Shown: piece by piece, positions 24,233 to 32,553 of the stretch | Position numbering within the stretch: position 1 is the stretch's first letter | Layout: each line of letters opens with the position of its first letter | From: CAVTSA01 sp963790575 | GTDB lineage: Bacteria; Chloroflexota; Dormibacteria; Dormibacterales; Dormibacteraceae | Direction of reading: 5' to 3' | NCBI GenBank assembly: GCA_963790575.1 | Contig: CAWBPD010000032.1 | Coordinates: forward strand, 124,001-188,000 | Length of the DNA stretch: 64,000 nucleotides | Translations under genes and position numbers: made by a program | The notes under the pieces: generated by a model | What the model was told of the DNA's origin: nothing | Database searches by the model: none | The model's input: the letters and a program-made list of their open reading frames with translations, nothing else

Positions 24233-26356
24233 GTGAGCATCTCCGAGCTGCTGCGCGTCGCCGGCAACCTGGCCCCCGAAGACCGGAGCCTGGTCGAGCT
24301 GGCCTATGAGCGGGCCGCCGTCGCGCACACCGGCCAGCGCCGGCTGTCGGGAGGGGACTACATCGAGCACCCGCTGGCCGTGGCCGAGATCCTGGCCGAC
24401 CTGGGGCTCGACGCCACCACCCTGGCGGCCGCGCTGCTCCATGACACCGTCGAGGACACGCCGCTCGCGATGGAGGAGCTGGAGGCCGAATTCGGCTCCG
24501 AGGTGGCGCAGCTGGTCCAGGGCGTGACCAAGCTCTCCCGCATCAGTTTCCGCAGTGATCAGCAGCTCCATGCCGAGAACATCCGCAAGATGCTGCTGGC
24601 GATGGCGGAGGACATCCGGGTGGTCCTGATCAAGCTTGCCGACCGCCTCCACAACATGCAGACCATCGACCCACTCCCCGAGCACAAGCGCAGGCGGATC
24701 GCTCGCGAGACCCTCGACATCTACGCACCGCTGGCCCACCGGCTCGGGATCGGGCAGATGAAGTGGCAGCTGGAGGACCTCTCGTTCCGCACGCTCGACC
24801 CGCACGGCTACCAGGAAGTGGTCGGCCGCGTCAACGCCAAGCGCGCGGACCGCGAGACGCTGGTCCAGGACCTGAGGGAGATCCTCGCGCGCGAGCTGGA
24901 GGGCATAGAAATCCCGGCCGAGATCACCGGCCGGCCCAAGCATGTGTACTCGATCTGGCAGAAAATGACGCGGGATCACCGCGACTTCAGCCAGATCTAC
25001 GACCTGATCGCGATCCGGGTGCTGGTCGACTCGGTCAAGGACTGCTACGGCGTCCTGGGCGTCGTGCATGCGCTGTGGAAGCCGCTGCCGGGCCGCTTCA
25101 AGGACTACATCGCGATGCCCAAGTCGAACGGGTACCAGTCGTTGCACACGACGGTCCTGTCGCACACCGGGGAGCCGATCGAGATCCAGATCCGGACCCA
25201 CGAGATGCATCAGGTGGCCGACTTCGGGATCGCCGCCCACTGGGTCTACAAGGAGGGGTCGAGGGACCGGCGGTTCGACCAGAAGCTGACCTGGCTGCGA
25301 CTCCTGATGGAGTGGAAGAACGACGTCCAGGACGCGGAGTCCTTCGTGGACGCGGTGAGAGTCGACATCTTCCAGGACGAGGTGTTCGTCTTCACCCCCC
25401 GTGGCGACGTCCTGAACCTCCCCCGCGGGTCGACGCCGGTCGACTTCGCGTACCGCATCCACACCGAGGTCGGCCATCGCTGCATCGGGGCCAAGGTGGG
25501 GGGTCGGATGGTGCCCCTCGACTACGAGCTGCAGAACGGGGAGATCGTCGAGGTGCTCACCTCGAAGGGGCCGCACGGACCCAGCCGGGACTGGCTGAAC
25601 TTCGTCAAGTCGGCCTCGGCGCGCGACCGCATCCGGCGCTGGTTCAAGGCCCAGGCCAAGGACGAGAACGTGGCCAAGGGCCGCGACCTCCTGGAGAAGG
25701 AGATGCACCGCATGCATCGCCTGACCCTGAACCAACTCCCGGACGGCAAGCTGGACGAGATCGCCGGCACCTACTCCTATCACACGACGGACGACTTCCT
25801 GGCCGCGATCGGCTACGGCGACCTGAACCCGCACGCCGTGGTCATGAAGATGGCGCTGGTTCCGGAGTCGGGCGACCTGCGCGAGATCCCGCTCCTACCG
25901 CGCTCCCGGCCCACCCCGCAGATCCTGGTCCGTGGGGAGCGGGGGATCCTGACCCGGGTCGCGCCCTGCTGCGAGCCGGTGCCGGGCGACCTGATCACCG
26001 GGTTCACCACCCGCGGCAAGGGGATCACCGTGCACCGCGCCGACTGCCCCAACGCCCTCAACCCCCAGGACGAGCGGCGCGTGGTGACGGTGGACTGGGA
26101 CGCCGACGCGTCGGACCTGTATCCGGTCTCGATCAAGATCGAGGCCTGGGACCGGACCGGGCTGCTGCGCGACATCACGACCGTGATCGCGGGCCAGAAG
26201 GTCAACATGTCGCGAGCCGCGGTGTCCGTCTACGAGGACAAGACAGCGGTGGTCTCGACCACGGTGGAGATCGATTCGTTGTCCCAGCTTTCGCGCCTGA
26301 TGGAGAAGCTGGAGCAGGTCCGCGACGTGCACACCGTGGCGCGGGAAGCGTCCTGA
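24233..26356 (+). CDS. rel: Bifunctional (p)ppGpp synthetase/hydrolase
   Basis: 707 residues of the long RelA/SpoT family controlling the stringent response. Order: HD hydrolase domain with H70-D71 and E74-D75 in LLHDTVEDT, intact so hydrolysis is expected; synthetase domain with PGRFKDYIAMPKSNGYQSLH; TGS domain (VFVFTPRGDVLNLPRGSTPVDFAY); zinc-finger region with CCEPVPGD; ACT domain (IEAWDRTGLLRDITTVIAG). GTG start with GGCGGC upstream; the upstream 184 bases hold no gene. The typical single Rel enzyme of Gram-positive-type bacteria. Confidence 0.95.
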   Translation: MSISELLRVAGNLAPEDRSLVELAYERAAVAHTGQRRLSGGDYIEHPLAVAEILADLGLDATTLAAALLHDTVEDTPLAMEELEAEFGSEVAQLVQGVTKLSRISFRSDQQLHAENIRKMLLAMAEDIRVVLIKLADRLHNMQTIDPLPEHKRRRIARETLDIYAPLAHRLGIGQMKWQLEDLSFRTLDPHGYQEVVGRVNAKRADRETLVQDLREILARELEGIEIPAEITGRPKHVYSIWQKMTRDHRDFSQIYDLIAIRVLVDSVKDCYGVLGVVHALWKPLPGRFKDYIAMPKSNGYQSLHTTVLSHTGEPIEIQIRTHEMHQVADFGIAAHWVYKEGSRDRRFDQKLTWLRLLMEWKNDVQDAESFVDAVRVDIFQDEVFVFTPRGDVLNLPRGSTPVDFAYRIHTEVGHRCIGAKVGGRMVPLDYELQNGEIVEVLTSKGPHGPSRDWLNFVKSASARDRIRRWFKAQAKDENVAKGRDLLEKEMHRMHRLTLNQLPDGKLDEIAGTYSYHTTDDFLAAIGYGDLNPHAVVMKMALVPESGDLREIPLLPRSRPTPQILVRGERGILTRVAPCCEPVPGDLITGFTTRGKGITVHRADCPNALNPQDERRVVTVDWDADASDLYPVSIKIEAWDRTGLLRDITTVIAGQKVNMSRAAVSVYEDKTAVVSTTVEIDSLSQLSRLMEKLEQVRDVHTVAREAS

Positions 26357-26369
26357 CCAGCCTCGCCCG

Positions 26370-28310
26370 GTGAGCGAACCTCGGCCCGAGCTCTCCCCCG
26401 AAACCCCCGTTGGTGCACCAACGGGCCCTTCCAGTGGGCCCGTAGGACCCGCTGGTGCACCACCGGGCCCTTCTGGCTTCTACCAGACGCGGGCTGAACG
26501 GTTCGGAGAGGAGGCGGAGCGGGCTGCCCGGCCGGCCGGGATGGTGTCCAACCTCCGTCTGCTGTCCATCCTGGCCGCACTGGCCCTGCTCGCCGTGGCC
26601 GTGTTCGCGCGCCTGGTCTGGCTCGGCGTTCCCATCGTCCTCCTCCTCGCCGCGTTCGCAGTACTCGTGGTGTGGCACCGCCGCCTGCGACGGCGACTGG
26701 AAAGGGCGCGGACGATGGCGGCGATCCAGCGGGAGGCGGTGGCCCGGATCGCTCGCCGGTGGGAGGCGATCCCGGCACCGCCCGCCGTCACCGCCGCGCC
26801 GGAGCATCCCTATGCAGCCGACCTCGACATCGTGGGTCCGGCCTCGCTGCTGCAGCTCCTGAACACCACCACCAGCCCGATGGGAGAGGCCGAGCTTGGG
26901 CGGTGGCTGCTGGCTCCGGCGCCGCCGGAGTTGGGGCGGGAACGACAGACGGCCGTGACCGAGCTGGGTGCCGAGATCGAACTCTGCCAAGAGCTGGAGG
27001 CGAGCGGCCGCCAGGCACGCGTCGCCGCCGGGGGCGTGCCGCCCGACCCCGAGCCTTTCCTGGCCTGGGGTGAGCAGCCTCCGCCCGGCGGCGCCGCCCT
27101 GCGCTGGCTGGCGCTGGTCTCGCCGGTCCTGTTCTGGCTCTCATTGATCCTGTGGGGCGTCCGCGTGCTGCCCTGGCCGGTCTGGATCCTGTTCCTGCTG
27201 GTCGACATCGGGCTCGCGGTGGGCATGGCGGGCGGTGCCGAGCGGATCCTGGCTCCGGTCCGGCAGCAGGAGGGGCGGGTGGCTCCCTATGGCGCCCAGC
27301 TGGCGCTCTTCCTGCGTCGGGACTGGCAAGCGCCGCTCCTGCGCCGGCTGGCGGACGCGGCGCGCTCGGGCGGCAGGCCGGCGGAGCAGCGGCTGCGCTC
27401 CCTCTCCCGGATCGTGGCCTTTTCGGTGCCCTCCACCTCGCTCCTCTACTTCCCGCTGCTGGTTCTCTTCCTCTGGAACGTGCATCTGGCAACCCTCGCG
27501 GCGCGCTGGCGGCGTCACGACGGGCGCCAGGTGCGGGGATGGCTGGTCGCGCTCGGAGAGATCGAGGCCCTGACCAGCCTGGCCGCCCTCCGCCACCGGG
27601 AGCCGGCGTGGGCGTTGCCGGAGCTGGTGATGGATGCGACCGAGATCAGTGGCGCCCGGCTCGGACACCCCCTTCTCGACCCCGGAGTCCGGGTCGACAA
27701 CGACGTGCGGGTAGGGCCGCCCGGCGAGCTCCTGTTGGTGACCGGCTCCAACATGTCAGGGAAGTCGACGTTGCTGCGCGCGATCGGGGTCAACGCGGTC
27801 CTGGCGGGGGCCGGCGCACCCGTCTGTGCCGCCTCGCTGCGTCTGCCACCGCTGCGGCTCTGGACCTCGATGCGGATCGACGACTCGCTGGCGCGGGGGG
27901 TCTCGTACTTCCTGGCCGAGGTGCAGCGCCTGAAGCAGGTGGTGGACGGGATCGACGCGGCGGCGGACGACGGCTCGCCGCTCGGCTGCTACCTGCTCGA
28001 CGAGATCCTGCAGGGGACCAACACGGCGGAGAGAACCACGGCAGCGAGAGCGGTCCTGTGTCACCTGGCGGGCCGGCGTGCGATCGGCGCCTGCTCCACG
28101 CACGATCTGGCTCTGGCCCGCGACCCCCAGCTCGAGGCGGTGACGCGCAACGTCCACTTCCAGGAGACCATCGCGGCGGCACCCGGCGGTGAGACCACGA
28201 TGACGTTCGACTACCTGCTGCGGGACGGCATCGCCACCTCCACCAACGCGCTGCGACTGATGGCGGCGATGGGCCTGCCGGCGGACCCGCGCGACACACC
28301 CCGGCCATAG
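26370..28310 (+). CDS. Membrane-anchored MutS-family ATPase
   Basis: 646 residues of the MutS-like group that joins membrane helices to the MutS ATPase domain. Hydrophobic segments occur near residues 60-100 (LLSILAALALLAVAVFARL and IVLLLAAFAVLVV) and 245-290. The MutS V ATPase follows, Walker A LLVTGSNMSGKSTLLRAIG (about 455-473), the YFLAEVQRLK region, Walker B YLLDEILQGTNTAER and ACSTHDLAL. DNA-binding domains I-II of mismatch-repair MutS are missing, so a role in mismatch repair is unlikely. The N-terminal Pro/Gly linker (residues 13-36) is encoded by repeats. The stop lies inside a palindrome. Confidence 0.88.
   Translation: MSEPRPELSPETPVGAPTGPSSGPVGPAGAPPGPSGFYQTRAERFGEEAERAARPAGMVSNLRLLSILAALALLAVAVFARLVWLGVPIVLLLAAFAVLVVWHRRLRRRLERARTMAAIQREAVARIARRWEAIPAPPAVTAAPEHPYAADLDIVGPASLLQLLNTTTSPMGEAELGRWLLAPAPPELGRERQTAVTELGAEIELCQELEASGRQARVAAGGVPPDPEPFLAWGEQPPPGGAALRWLALVSPVLFWLSLILWGVRVLPWPVWILFLLVDIGLAVGMAGGAERILAPVRQQEGRVAPYGAQLALFLRRDWQAPLLRRLADAARSGGRPAEQRLRSLSRIVAFSVPSTSLLYFPLLVLFLWNVHLATLAARWRRHDGRQVRGWLVALGEIEALTSLAALRHREPAWALPELVMDATEISGARLGHPLLDPGVRVDNDVRVGPPGELLLVTGSNMSGKSTLLRAIGVNAVLAGAGAPVCAASLRLPPLRLWTSMRIDDSLARGVSYFLAEVQRLKQVVDGIDAAADDGSPLGCYLLDEILQGTNTAERTTAARAVLCHLAGRRAIGACSTHDLALARDPQLEAVTRNVHFQETIAAAPGGETTMTFDYLLRDGIATSTNALRLMAAMGLPADPRDTPRP
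26406..26473. repeat. Two TGGTGCACCA repeats inside the MutS-like gene
   Basis: Two direct copies of a 25-base unit (CCCGYTGGTGCACCAMCGGG followed by CCCTT) at 26406-26430 and about 26449-26473, each with a self-complementary TGGTGCACCA core. The same unit occurs between genes at 46966-47028. Here it is translated, giving the Pro/Gly-rich linker before the conserved FYQTRAERF start of the family. Confidence 0.75.
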
Positions 28311-28382
28311 CCCCGCTTTCGCGCGAGAAGGGCCCCATGGGGCGCCGCATGAGCCCGCTTTCGCGTGAAAGCGGGGCTATGG
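28305..28382. repeat. Perfect 16-bp inverted repeat, GCTTTCGCG type
   Basis: CCATAGCCCCGCTTTC at 28305-28320 and its exact reverse complement at 28367-28382, with an inner GCGCGAGAAGGGCCCCATGG segment. It spans the stop of the MutS-like gene and ends 8 bases before the sppA start, so it could serve as an intergenic hairpin. Confidence 0.75.
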
Positions 28383-28389
28383 GGCCACT

Positions 28390-30075
28390 ATGGAGGACGT
28401 CATGGCGTGGGTCGTGTACGGGGTGCGCTGGGTGCTGTGGGCTGCCGGCAGCCTGGTCCGGAGGTGGCGGTCCTGCCCGGCCTGGGTTCACATCGTCGTC
28501 GAGGGCCCGCTGCCCGCCTTCGATCCTCCCCGCGGGCCGCTCTGGAGGCGCTTTCTGATGCCGCGGCCGGGCCCGAGCCTGTACCAGCTGGACCTGGCCG
28601 TCCGCCGCCTCGCGCATGAGCCTCGTGTTCGGGGCGTTGTCATCCACCTCCGTCCGGTGCCCGTGGCTCCGGCGCAGGCGGCTGCCCTGGCCGGGCTGGT
28701 GGCCCGGCTGCGGGATGCCCACAAGCGCGTCGTCTGCTGGGCGACCGGGTACACGGCGGGCACCTACCAGGTCGCCTGTGCCGCCGACGAGGTGCTGCTG
28801 CAGCCCGGTGGCGCGGTCGGGCAGCTCGGGCTGGCTCGCAACTACCTCTTTCTTCGAGAGACGCTGGACCGTGTGGGCGTGGAGCCGGACTTCATCCAGG
28901 TCTCGCCCTACAAGACGGCCGCGGACACGCTGACACAGCGCACGTTCACGCCGGCAGCCCGCGAGATGGCGAACTGGCTGGCTGACTCCGAACTCACGGA
29001 GCGGTCGGCCGCGATCGGCACCCGGCGCGGGCTCGGTGAGGCGGACGTCCGCTCCCTCCTGGACGCCTCCCCGTACACCGACACGCAGGCGCTGGAGCGG
29101 GGAGCGATCGACGCCATCTGCTCGGAGGAAGCCCTGCCGGAGCGGCTGGGGTCGGAGCCGGCTCCTTGGGAGTCGGCGCGCCGCCGGCTCTGGCGGGCCC
29201 CACCTGACCGTCCCGGGCCCTGCGTGGGCCTGCTTCGCATCGAGGGCGCGATCGTCGACGGCCACAGCCAGCGTCCGCCCATCTCGCCGCCCGGACCGCT
29301 GCCGGCACTCCTGCAGGAGCGCGCCGGCGACCTGAACGTCGTCCAGCAGGCACGCCGCCTGGCCCGAGCGCGGCGGGTGGCCGCGGTCGTGCTCTGGATC
29401 GACTCGCCAGGAGGGTCGGCGAGTGCCTCGGAGGCGATGGCGGCCGCGCTGGAGGTGCTGGCGAGGCGCAAGCCGCTGATCGCCGTGATGGGTGCCGTCG
29501 CCGCGTCCGGTGGCTACTACGTTGCGACCCCGGCCCGCCGGATCTTCGCTCAGGGGGGAACGCTGACCGGCTCCATCGGCGTGCTCGGCGGCAAGCTGGC
29601 GGTGGGCGGTCTGCTGCGCCGGCTCCTGGTGGGGCACGAAGTGATCGCGCGGGGTGCCCACGCCGGCATCGACGATCCCGGGCGTCCCTACAGCGAGGTG
29701 GAGCGGGAGAAGGTCCGGGAAGTGATCGACCGCATCTACAGGGTCTTTCTGGAGCGGGTCGCGGAAAGCCGGGATCGCCCGGTTGCCGACATCGAGCCCA
29801 TCGCTGGGGGGCGGGTCTGGACCGGGCGGCAGGCGCTCGAGCGTGGCCTGGTCGATGAGCTCGGGGATCTGAACCGGGCTCTCGCCGAGGCGCGCCGTCT
29901 GGGCAAGCTTCGCGACGACGCGCCCCTGGTGGAGCTGCCCGACCGAGGTCAGGTGGCGCCCGCTTCCACCAACGTCGCCGCGCTCGCACTGGACACGCTC
30001 CGCACGCTGACCCTGGCTCCGGCCTGGCTGCTCTGCCCGCTCCTCGACGCCGACCTGCTGGGGCTGCCCCGATAA
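28390..30075 (+). CDS. sppA: Signal peptide peptidase SppA (long, two-domain form)
   Basis: 561 residues with tandem Clp/crotonase-like halves, as in the 67-kDa SppA. A hydrophobic N-terminal anchor (VVYGVRWVLWAAGSLV) holds it in the membrane. The catalytic dyad can be read: Lys175 in SPYKTAADTLTQRTF of the first half and Ser373 in AVMGAVAASGGYYVAT of the second. It degrades cleaved signal peptides. ATG 28390 lies directly after a palindrome. The next gene is on the opposite strand. Confidence 0.92.
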   Translation: MEDVMAWVVYGVRWVLWAAGSLVRRWRSCPAWVHIVVEGPLPAFDPPRGPLWRRFLMPRPGPSLYQLDLAVRRLAHEPRVRGVVIHLRPVPVAPAQAAALAGLVARLRDAHKRVVCWATGYTAGTYQVACAADEVLLQPGGAVGQLGLARNYLFLRETLDRVGVEPDFIQVSPYKTAADTLTQRTFTPAAREMANWLADSELTERSAAIGTRRGLGEADVRSLLDASPYTDTQALERGAIDAICSEEALPERLGSEPAPWESARRRLWRAPPDRPGPCVGLLRIEGAIVDGHSQRPPISPPGPLPALLQERAGDLNVVQQARRLARARRVAAVVLWIDSPGGSASASEAMAAALEVLARRKPLIAVMGAVAASGGYYVATPARRIFAQGGTLTGSIGVLGGKLAVGGLLRRLLVGHEVIARGAHAGIDDPGRPYSEVEREKVREVIDRIYRVFLERVAESRDRPVADIEPIAGGRVWTGRQALERGLVDELGDLNRALAEARRLGKLRDDAPLVELPDRGQVAPASTNVAALALDTLRTLTLAPAWLLCPLLDADLLGLPR

Positions 30076-30116
30076 CGCCGACCTCCTCTGAAAATGGGGC
30101 CTCACGACGCCATCGG

Positions 30117-30180
30117 TCAGCTGAGTGCCGGCAATCGGGGTGCTTCCGGGCCTAAATGAGCCTCGAGTGCCGGCAGTCGG
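30117..30180. repeat. Two TGCCGGCACTC repeats at a gene 3' end
   Basis: GAGTGCCGGCA occurs at about 30124 and 30160 in the plus strand, the reverse complement of the 49769-49877 repeat units, with a related spacer (GGGCCT). It overlaps the 3' end of the methyltransferase gene. Confidence 0.7.
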
Positions 30181-30956
30181 GTATTGGTGCCCTTGCGGGC
30201 CTCGATGAGAAAGCGGGTGACCGTAGTGGGGAAGGAGCCGTCGCGGCGGATCTGTGCGTCGAGGCGGCGCAGGGGCTCCTGGTAGCGCGCGACCGAGAAG
30301 TCGGGCACGGTCCAGATCACCTTGCGCAGAAACCACACCACCGCACCGATGTCGAAGAACTCGGCCCGCAGCGCGACCGGGCGCAGCGTCACCACCTGGA
30401 GTCCAGCCGCCTCCGCCTGCCGCCGGTGACGCTCGGGGTCGCGTGCGTCGCCGACCGGCTGCGGTCCCATCAGGTAGTCGGTGAGCTCCCGATTGGTGCC
30501 TGGGCCGACCTGCTGTGAGAGGTAGCTCCCGCCGGGCCGCAGGACACGCACGATCTCCGGCCAGATTGTCACCGTGGGATGGCGGCTGACCACGAGCTCG
30601 AAGGACGAGTCCGGAAACGGCAGCGGTCCGTCGTCGGCCGCCTGCTCGACCGTGGCCGCGAACGCCGCCAGCCGCGCCCGGGCGACCTCCAGGTTGGGCG
30701 GCCAGGACTCGGTCGCCCCGACTCGTTGTGGCACGCGCGCGGCCCGCTCGAGCGCGCCGGCCAGGACCTCGCCCCCGCCGGTCTGCAGGTCGAGCACTGA
30801 CCCGACGCCGCCGGCGCGTTCGGCGACCAGCCGCTGGTAGCCCCAGGGCGGCCGCTCCTCGGTGGCTCGTCCGTCGAGCCAGGAGAAGTCCCACCCCTCC
30901 ATGGGCGCCGCCTCCGCCTCCCGCACCAGCGGCTCGAAGTCGCCGTCGTCCACCAT
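30117..30956 (-). CDS. SAM-dependent methyltransferase
   Basis: 279 residues from ATG 30956. Class I methyltransferase fold: SAM motif I VLDLQTGGGEVLAG, motif II region LPFPDSSFELVVSRH and VRVLRPGGSYLSQQVGPG. No substrate-specifying domain; relatives act on small molecules. The last 20 residues (RLPALEAHLG, then PEAPRLPALS) are encoded by two inverted copies of the TGCCGGCACTC repeat also found at 49769-49877, so the tail is probably repeat-derived and not functional. An upstream frame to 31370 runs through the next gene and is not used. Confidence 0.85.
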   Translation of the reverse strand: MVDDGDFEPLVREAEAAPMEGWDFSWLDGRATEERPPWGYQRLVAERAGGVGSVLDLQTGGGEVLAGALERAARVPQRVGATESWPPNLEVARARLAAFAATVEQAADDGPLPFPDSSFELVVSRHPTVTIWPEIVRVLRPGGSYLSQQVGPGTNRELTDYLMGPQPVGDARDPERHRRQAEAAGLQVVTLRPVALRAEFFDIGAVVWFLRKVIWTVPDFSVARYQEPLRRLDAQIRRDGSFPTTVTRFLIEARKGTNTRLPALEAHLGPEAPRLPALS

Positions 30957-30972
30957 CCCTCCATAACGCACG

Positions 30973-31025
30973 TTTCTGCACCATCCGGTCCTACACCGGC
31001 CGCGGTAGGACCGGAGTGTGCAGAA
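30973..31025. repeat. Palindrome, TTTCTGCACC type
   Basis: TTTCTGCACCATCCGGTCCTAC type left arm pairs with GTAGGACCGG and GTGTGCAGAA on the right with few mismatches, around a 10-base centre. It lies between the methyltransferase start and the AHSA1-like gene stop, both on the minus strand. Confidence 0.7.
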
Positions 31026-31032
31026 TTCAACC

Positions 31033-31506
31033 TCAGCCGAAGAGCGCGGCGTAGCGGTCGAGGTAGAGGGTCCACCCAGCGTCGGCAGCCACACCGCCGT
31101 GGACGTTCTCCCAGCCCGGGCCGTGGCGGTCCAGGTTGCGATGCTCCAGCTCGACCCGGGTGCGATCCGGGCCCTCTGGGATGAAGCGCACCTCCACCTC
31201 GCTGGTCTGCTCGGGGTTGGTCTCGATCTGCCACTGCGGTGAGATGTCCCAGCTGAAGACCACCCGGTGTGGCGGTTCGTACGCCAGGACCCGCGCCCAG
31301 GTGCACTCGGCACCCCCGCTGCCCCGGTCAAAGATGCGCCCGCCGACCCGGCCCTCGAAGACGACCTCAACGAGAGGTTCGCCGAGAATGTTGTGCTCGG
31401 GCGGCTTGAAGTCCCCGAAGCGCTCGGTGAACACCTGGAAGGCGCGGTCCGCGGGTGCGTCGACCACGATCTGACGGCGCACGGTGGGAACGGTGGTTTC
31501 GGTCAT
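31033..31506 (-). CDS. SRPBCC/AHSA1 family protein
   Basis: 157 residues of the START-like AHSA1 fold, a lipid/ligand-cavity domain. Family features: RRQIVVDAPADRAFQVFTERFG at the start, GRVGGRIFDRGSGG, VVFSWDISPQW, EVEVRFIPEGPDRTRVELEH, and the C-terminal helix GWTLYLDRYAAL. The start overlaps the stop of the ArsR-type regulator (ATGA). ArsR-AHSA1 pairs are frequent in bacteria; the ligand is unknown. Confidence 0.9.
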   Translation of the reverse strand: MTETTVPTVRRQIVVDAPADRAFQVFTERFGDFKPPEHNILGEPLVEVVFEGRVGGRIFDRGSGGAECTWARVLAYEPPHRVVFSWDISPQWQIETNPEQTSEVEVRFIPEGPDRTRVELEHRNLDRHGPGWENVHGGVAADAGWTLYLDRYAALFG

Positions 31507-31829
31507 GGTGCCTTCTCCTCCGAAGAATGGTCGATGAAGTCGTCGTACTCGGCCAGGGCGCGCCTCCAGAACGCGTCCAGTTGGTCGCGCAGCGCACCCA
31601 CCGCGGCCGGGTTGAGCCGGTAGATGCGCCGGGTCCCGGACGACCGCTCGCTGACGAAGCCGGCCGCCTTCAGGACCGCCAGGTGTTGTGAGACCGCGGG
31701 CCGGCTCACCGGCAGCTGCGCCGCCAGCTCGCCCACCGCCCAGGGGTGCTCCGCGAGCCGTTCCAGGATCGCCCGCCGGGTGGGGTCGCCGATCGCGGCC
31801 CAGGCATCCCCGGCTTCGTTAGTCTCCAC
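31503..31829 (-). CDS. ArsR-family transcriptional regulator
   Basis: 108-residue winged-helix repressor. The HTH core reads DPTRRAILERLAEHPWAVGELAAQLPVSRPAVSQHLAVLKAAGFV, in family order alpha3-alpha4 recognition helix (SRPAVSQHLAVL), then the wing RSSGTRRIYRL. No cysteine metal site of the ArsR/SmtB kind, so it probably senses something other than a metal. A palindrome at 31834-31851, 5 bases upstream of the start, is a likely autoregulatory operator. Coupled with the AHSA1-like gene. Confidence 0.92.
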   Translation of the reverse strand: METNEAGDAWAAIGDPTRRAILERLAEHPWAVGELAAQLPVSRPAVSQHLAVLKAAGFVSERSSGTRRIYRLNPAAVGALRDQLDAFWRRALAEYDDFIDHSSEEKAP

Positions 31830-31833
31830 GAAC

Positions 31834-31851
31834 CGTAAGTGTACAGTTACG
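31834..31851. promoter_or_regulatory. Candidate ArsR operator
   Basis: CGTAAGTGTACAGTTACG, a palindrome with one mismatched pair centred on TGTACA, placed between the divergent arsR-like and metallo-hydrolase genes. On the minus strand it contains a TACACT box that could be a -10. Inferred repressor site. Confidence 0.6.
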
Positions 31852-31887
31852 ATTCCACGACGTCAAGCCGGGTGGCACCATTGATCG

Positions 31888-32553
31888 ATGCACATCCGGA
31901 CCGACGGCAACGTGCGAGTCGACGCGACCGCCGATCCGCAGATGGGGACGAACTCCTACCTGGTGCAGGACCTTGACACCGGCGACGCGGTGCTGATCGA
32001 CGCCAACCTGGACCCAGAGGGGGTGCTGGGCATGGCCGCCGAGCGGGGGGTCACCGTGCGCGCGATCCTGCTCACCCACAGTGACTTCGACCACATCGCG
32101 GGATTGCGCACGCTGCGGGAGGCATGGGGGCGGCCTCCGGTGGCGGTGGCCGAGCCGGAGCTGGCGCATCTGCGGGAGGGGAAGCCGCTCCGCGCGGAGA
32201 TGCCGTTCGCGGCTTCTGCCGAGCCAGACGCCGAACCGTTGCCCGCGCCCGGGTCTTACCGGGTGGGTTCGCTCTCGTTCGAGGTCCTGCCCACACCGGG
32301 TCACAGTCCTGGGGGCGTGACATTGGTTCTCGGCAAGCTGCTGTTCACCGGGGACGCGCTGTTCCAGGGCTCGATCGGGCGCTTCGACCTCCACAACTGC
32401 GACGGCCGGGCGCTCCTCCAGGGCATCCAGGACCAGCTGCTGACACGCGACGACCAGGACATCGTGCTACCGGGACACGGTCCTGGTTCCACCATCGGCG
32501 ACGAGCGGCGCGGCAACCCCTTTCTCAGGGCGGGCGGCCTCGAATTCGGATGA
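31888..32553 (+). CDS. Metallo-beta-lactamase fold hydrolase
   Basis: 221 residues, glyoxalase-II-like group. Metal motif ILLTHSDFDHIAGL (H-x-D-x-D-H variant of HxHxDH), then LPTPGHSPGGV, FTGDALFQGSIGRFDL and LPGHGPGSTIGDE supply the remaining ligands. Substitution of the first His by Ser-Asp spacing (THSDFDH) is common in this family. The substrate is probably a thioester or similar, not a beta-lactam. Divergent from the ArsR-type regulator, so perhaps under the same operator. The stop overlaps the next start as ATGA. Confidence 0.9.
   Translation: MHIRTDGNVRVDATADPQMGTNSYLVQDLDTGDAVLIDANLDPEGVLGMAAERGVTVRAILLTHSDFDHIAGLRTLREAWGRPPVAVAEPELAHLREGKPLRAEMPFAASAEPDAEPLPAPGSYRVGSLSFEVLPTPGHSPGGVTLVLGKLLFTGDALFQGSIGRFDLHNCDGRALLQGIQDQLLTRDDQDIVLPGHGPGSTIGDERRGNPFLRAGGLEFG

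Noticed and set aside
27790..30984. 1064-codon antisense frame over the MutS-like and sppA genes
   Set aside because: Low-complexity Arg/Gly/Pro composition typical of GC-driven shadow frames; sense genes have full motifs.
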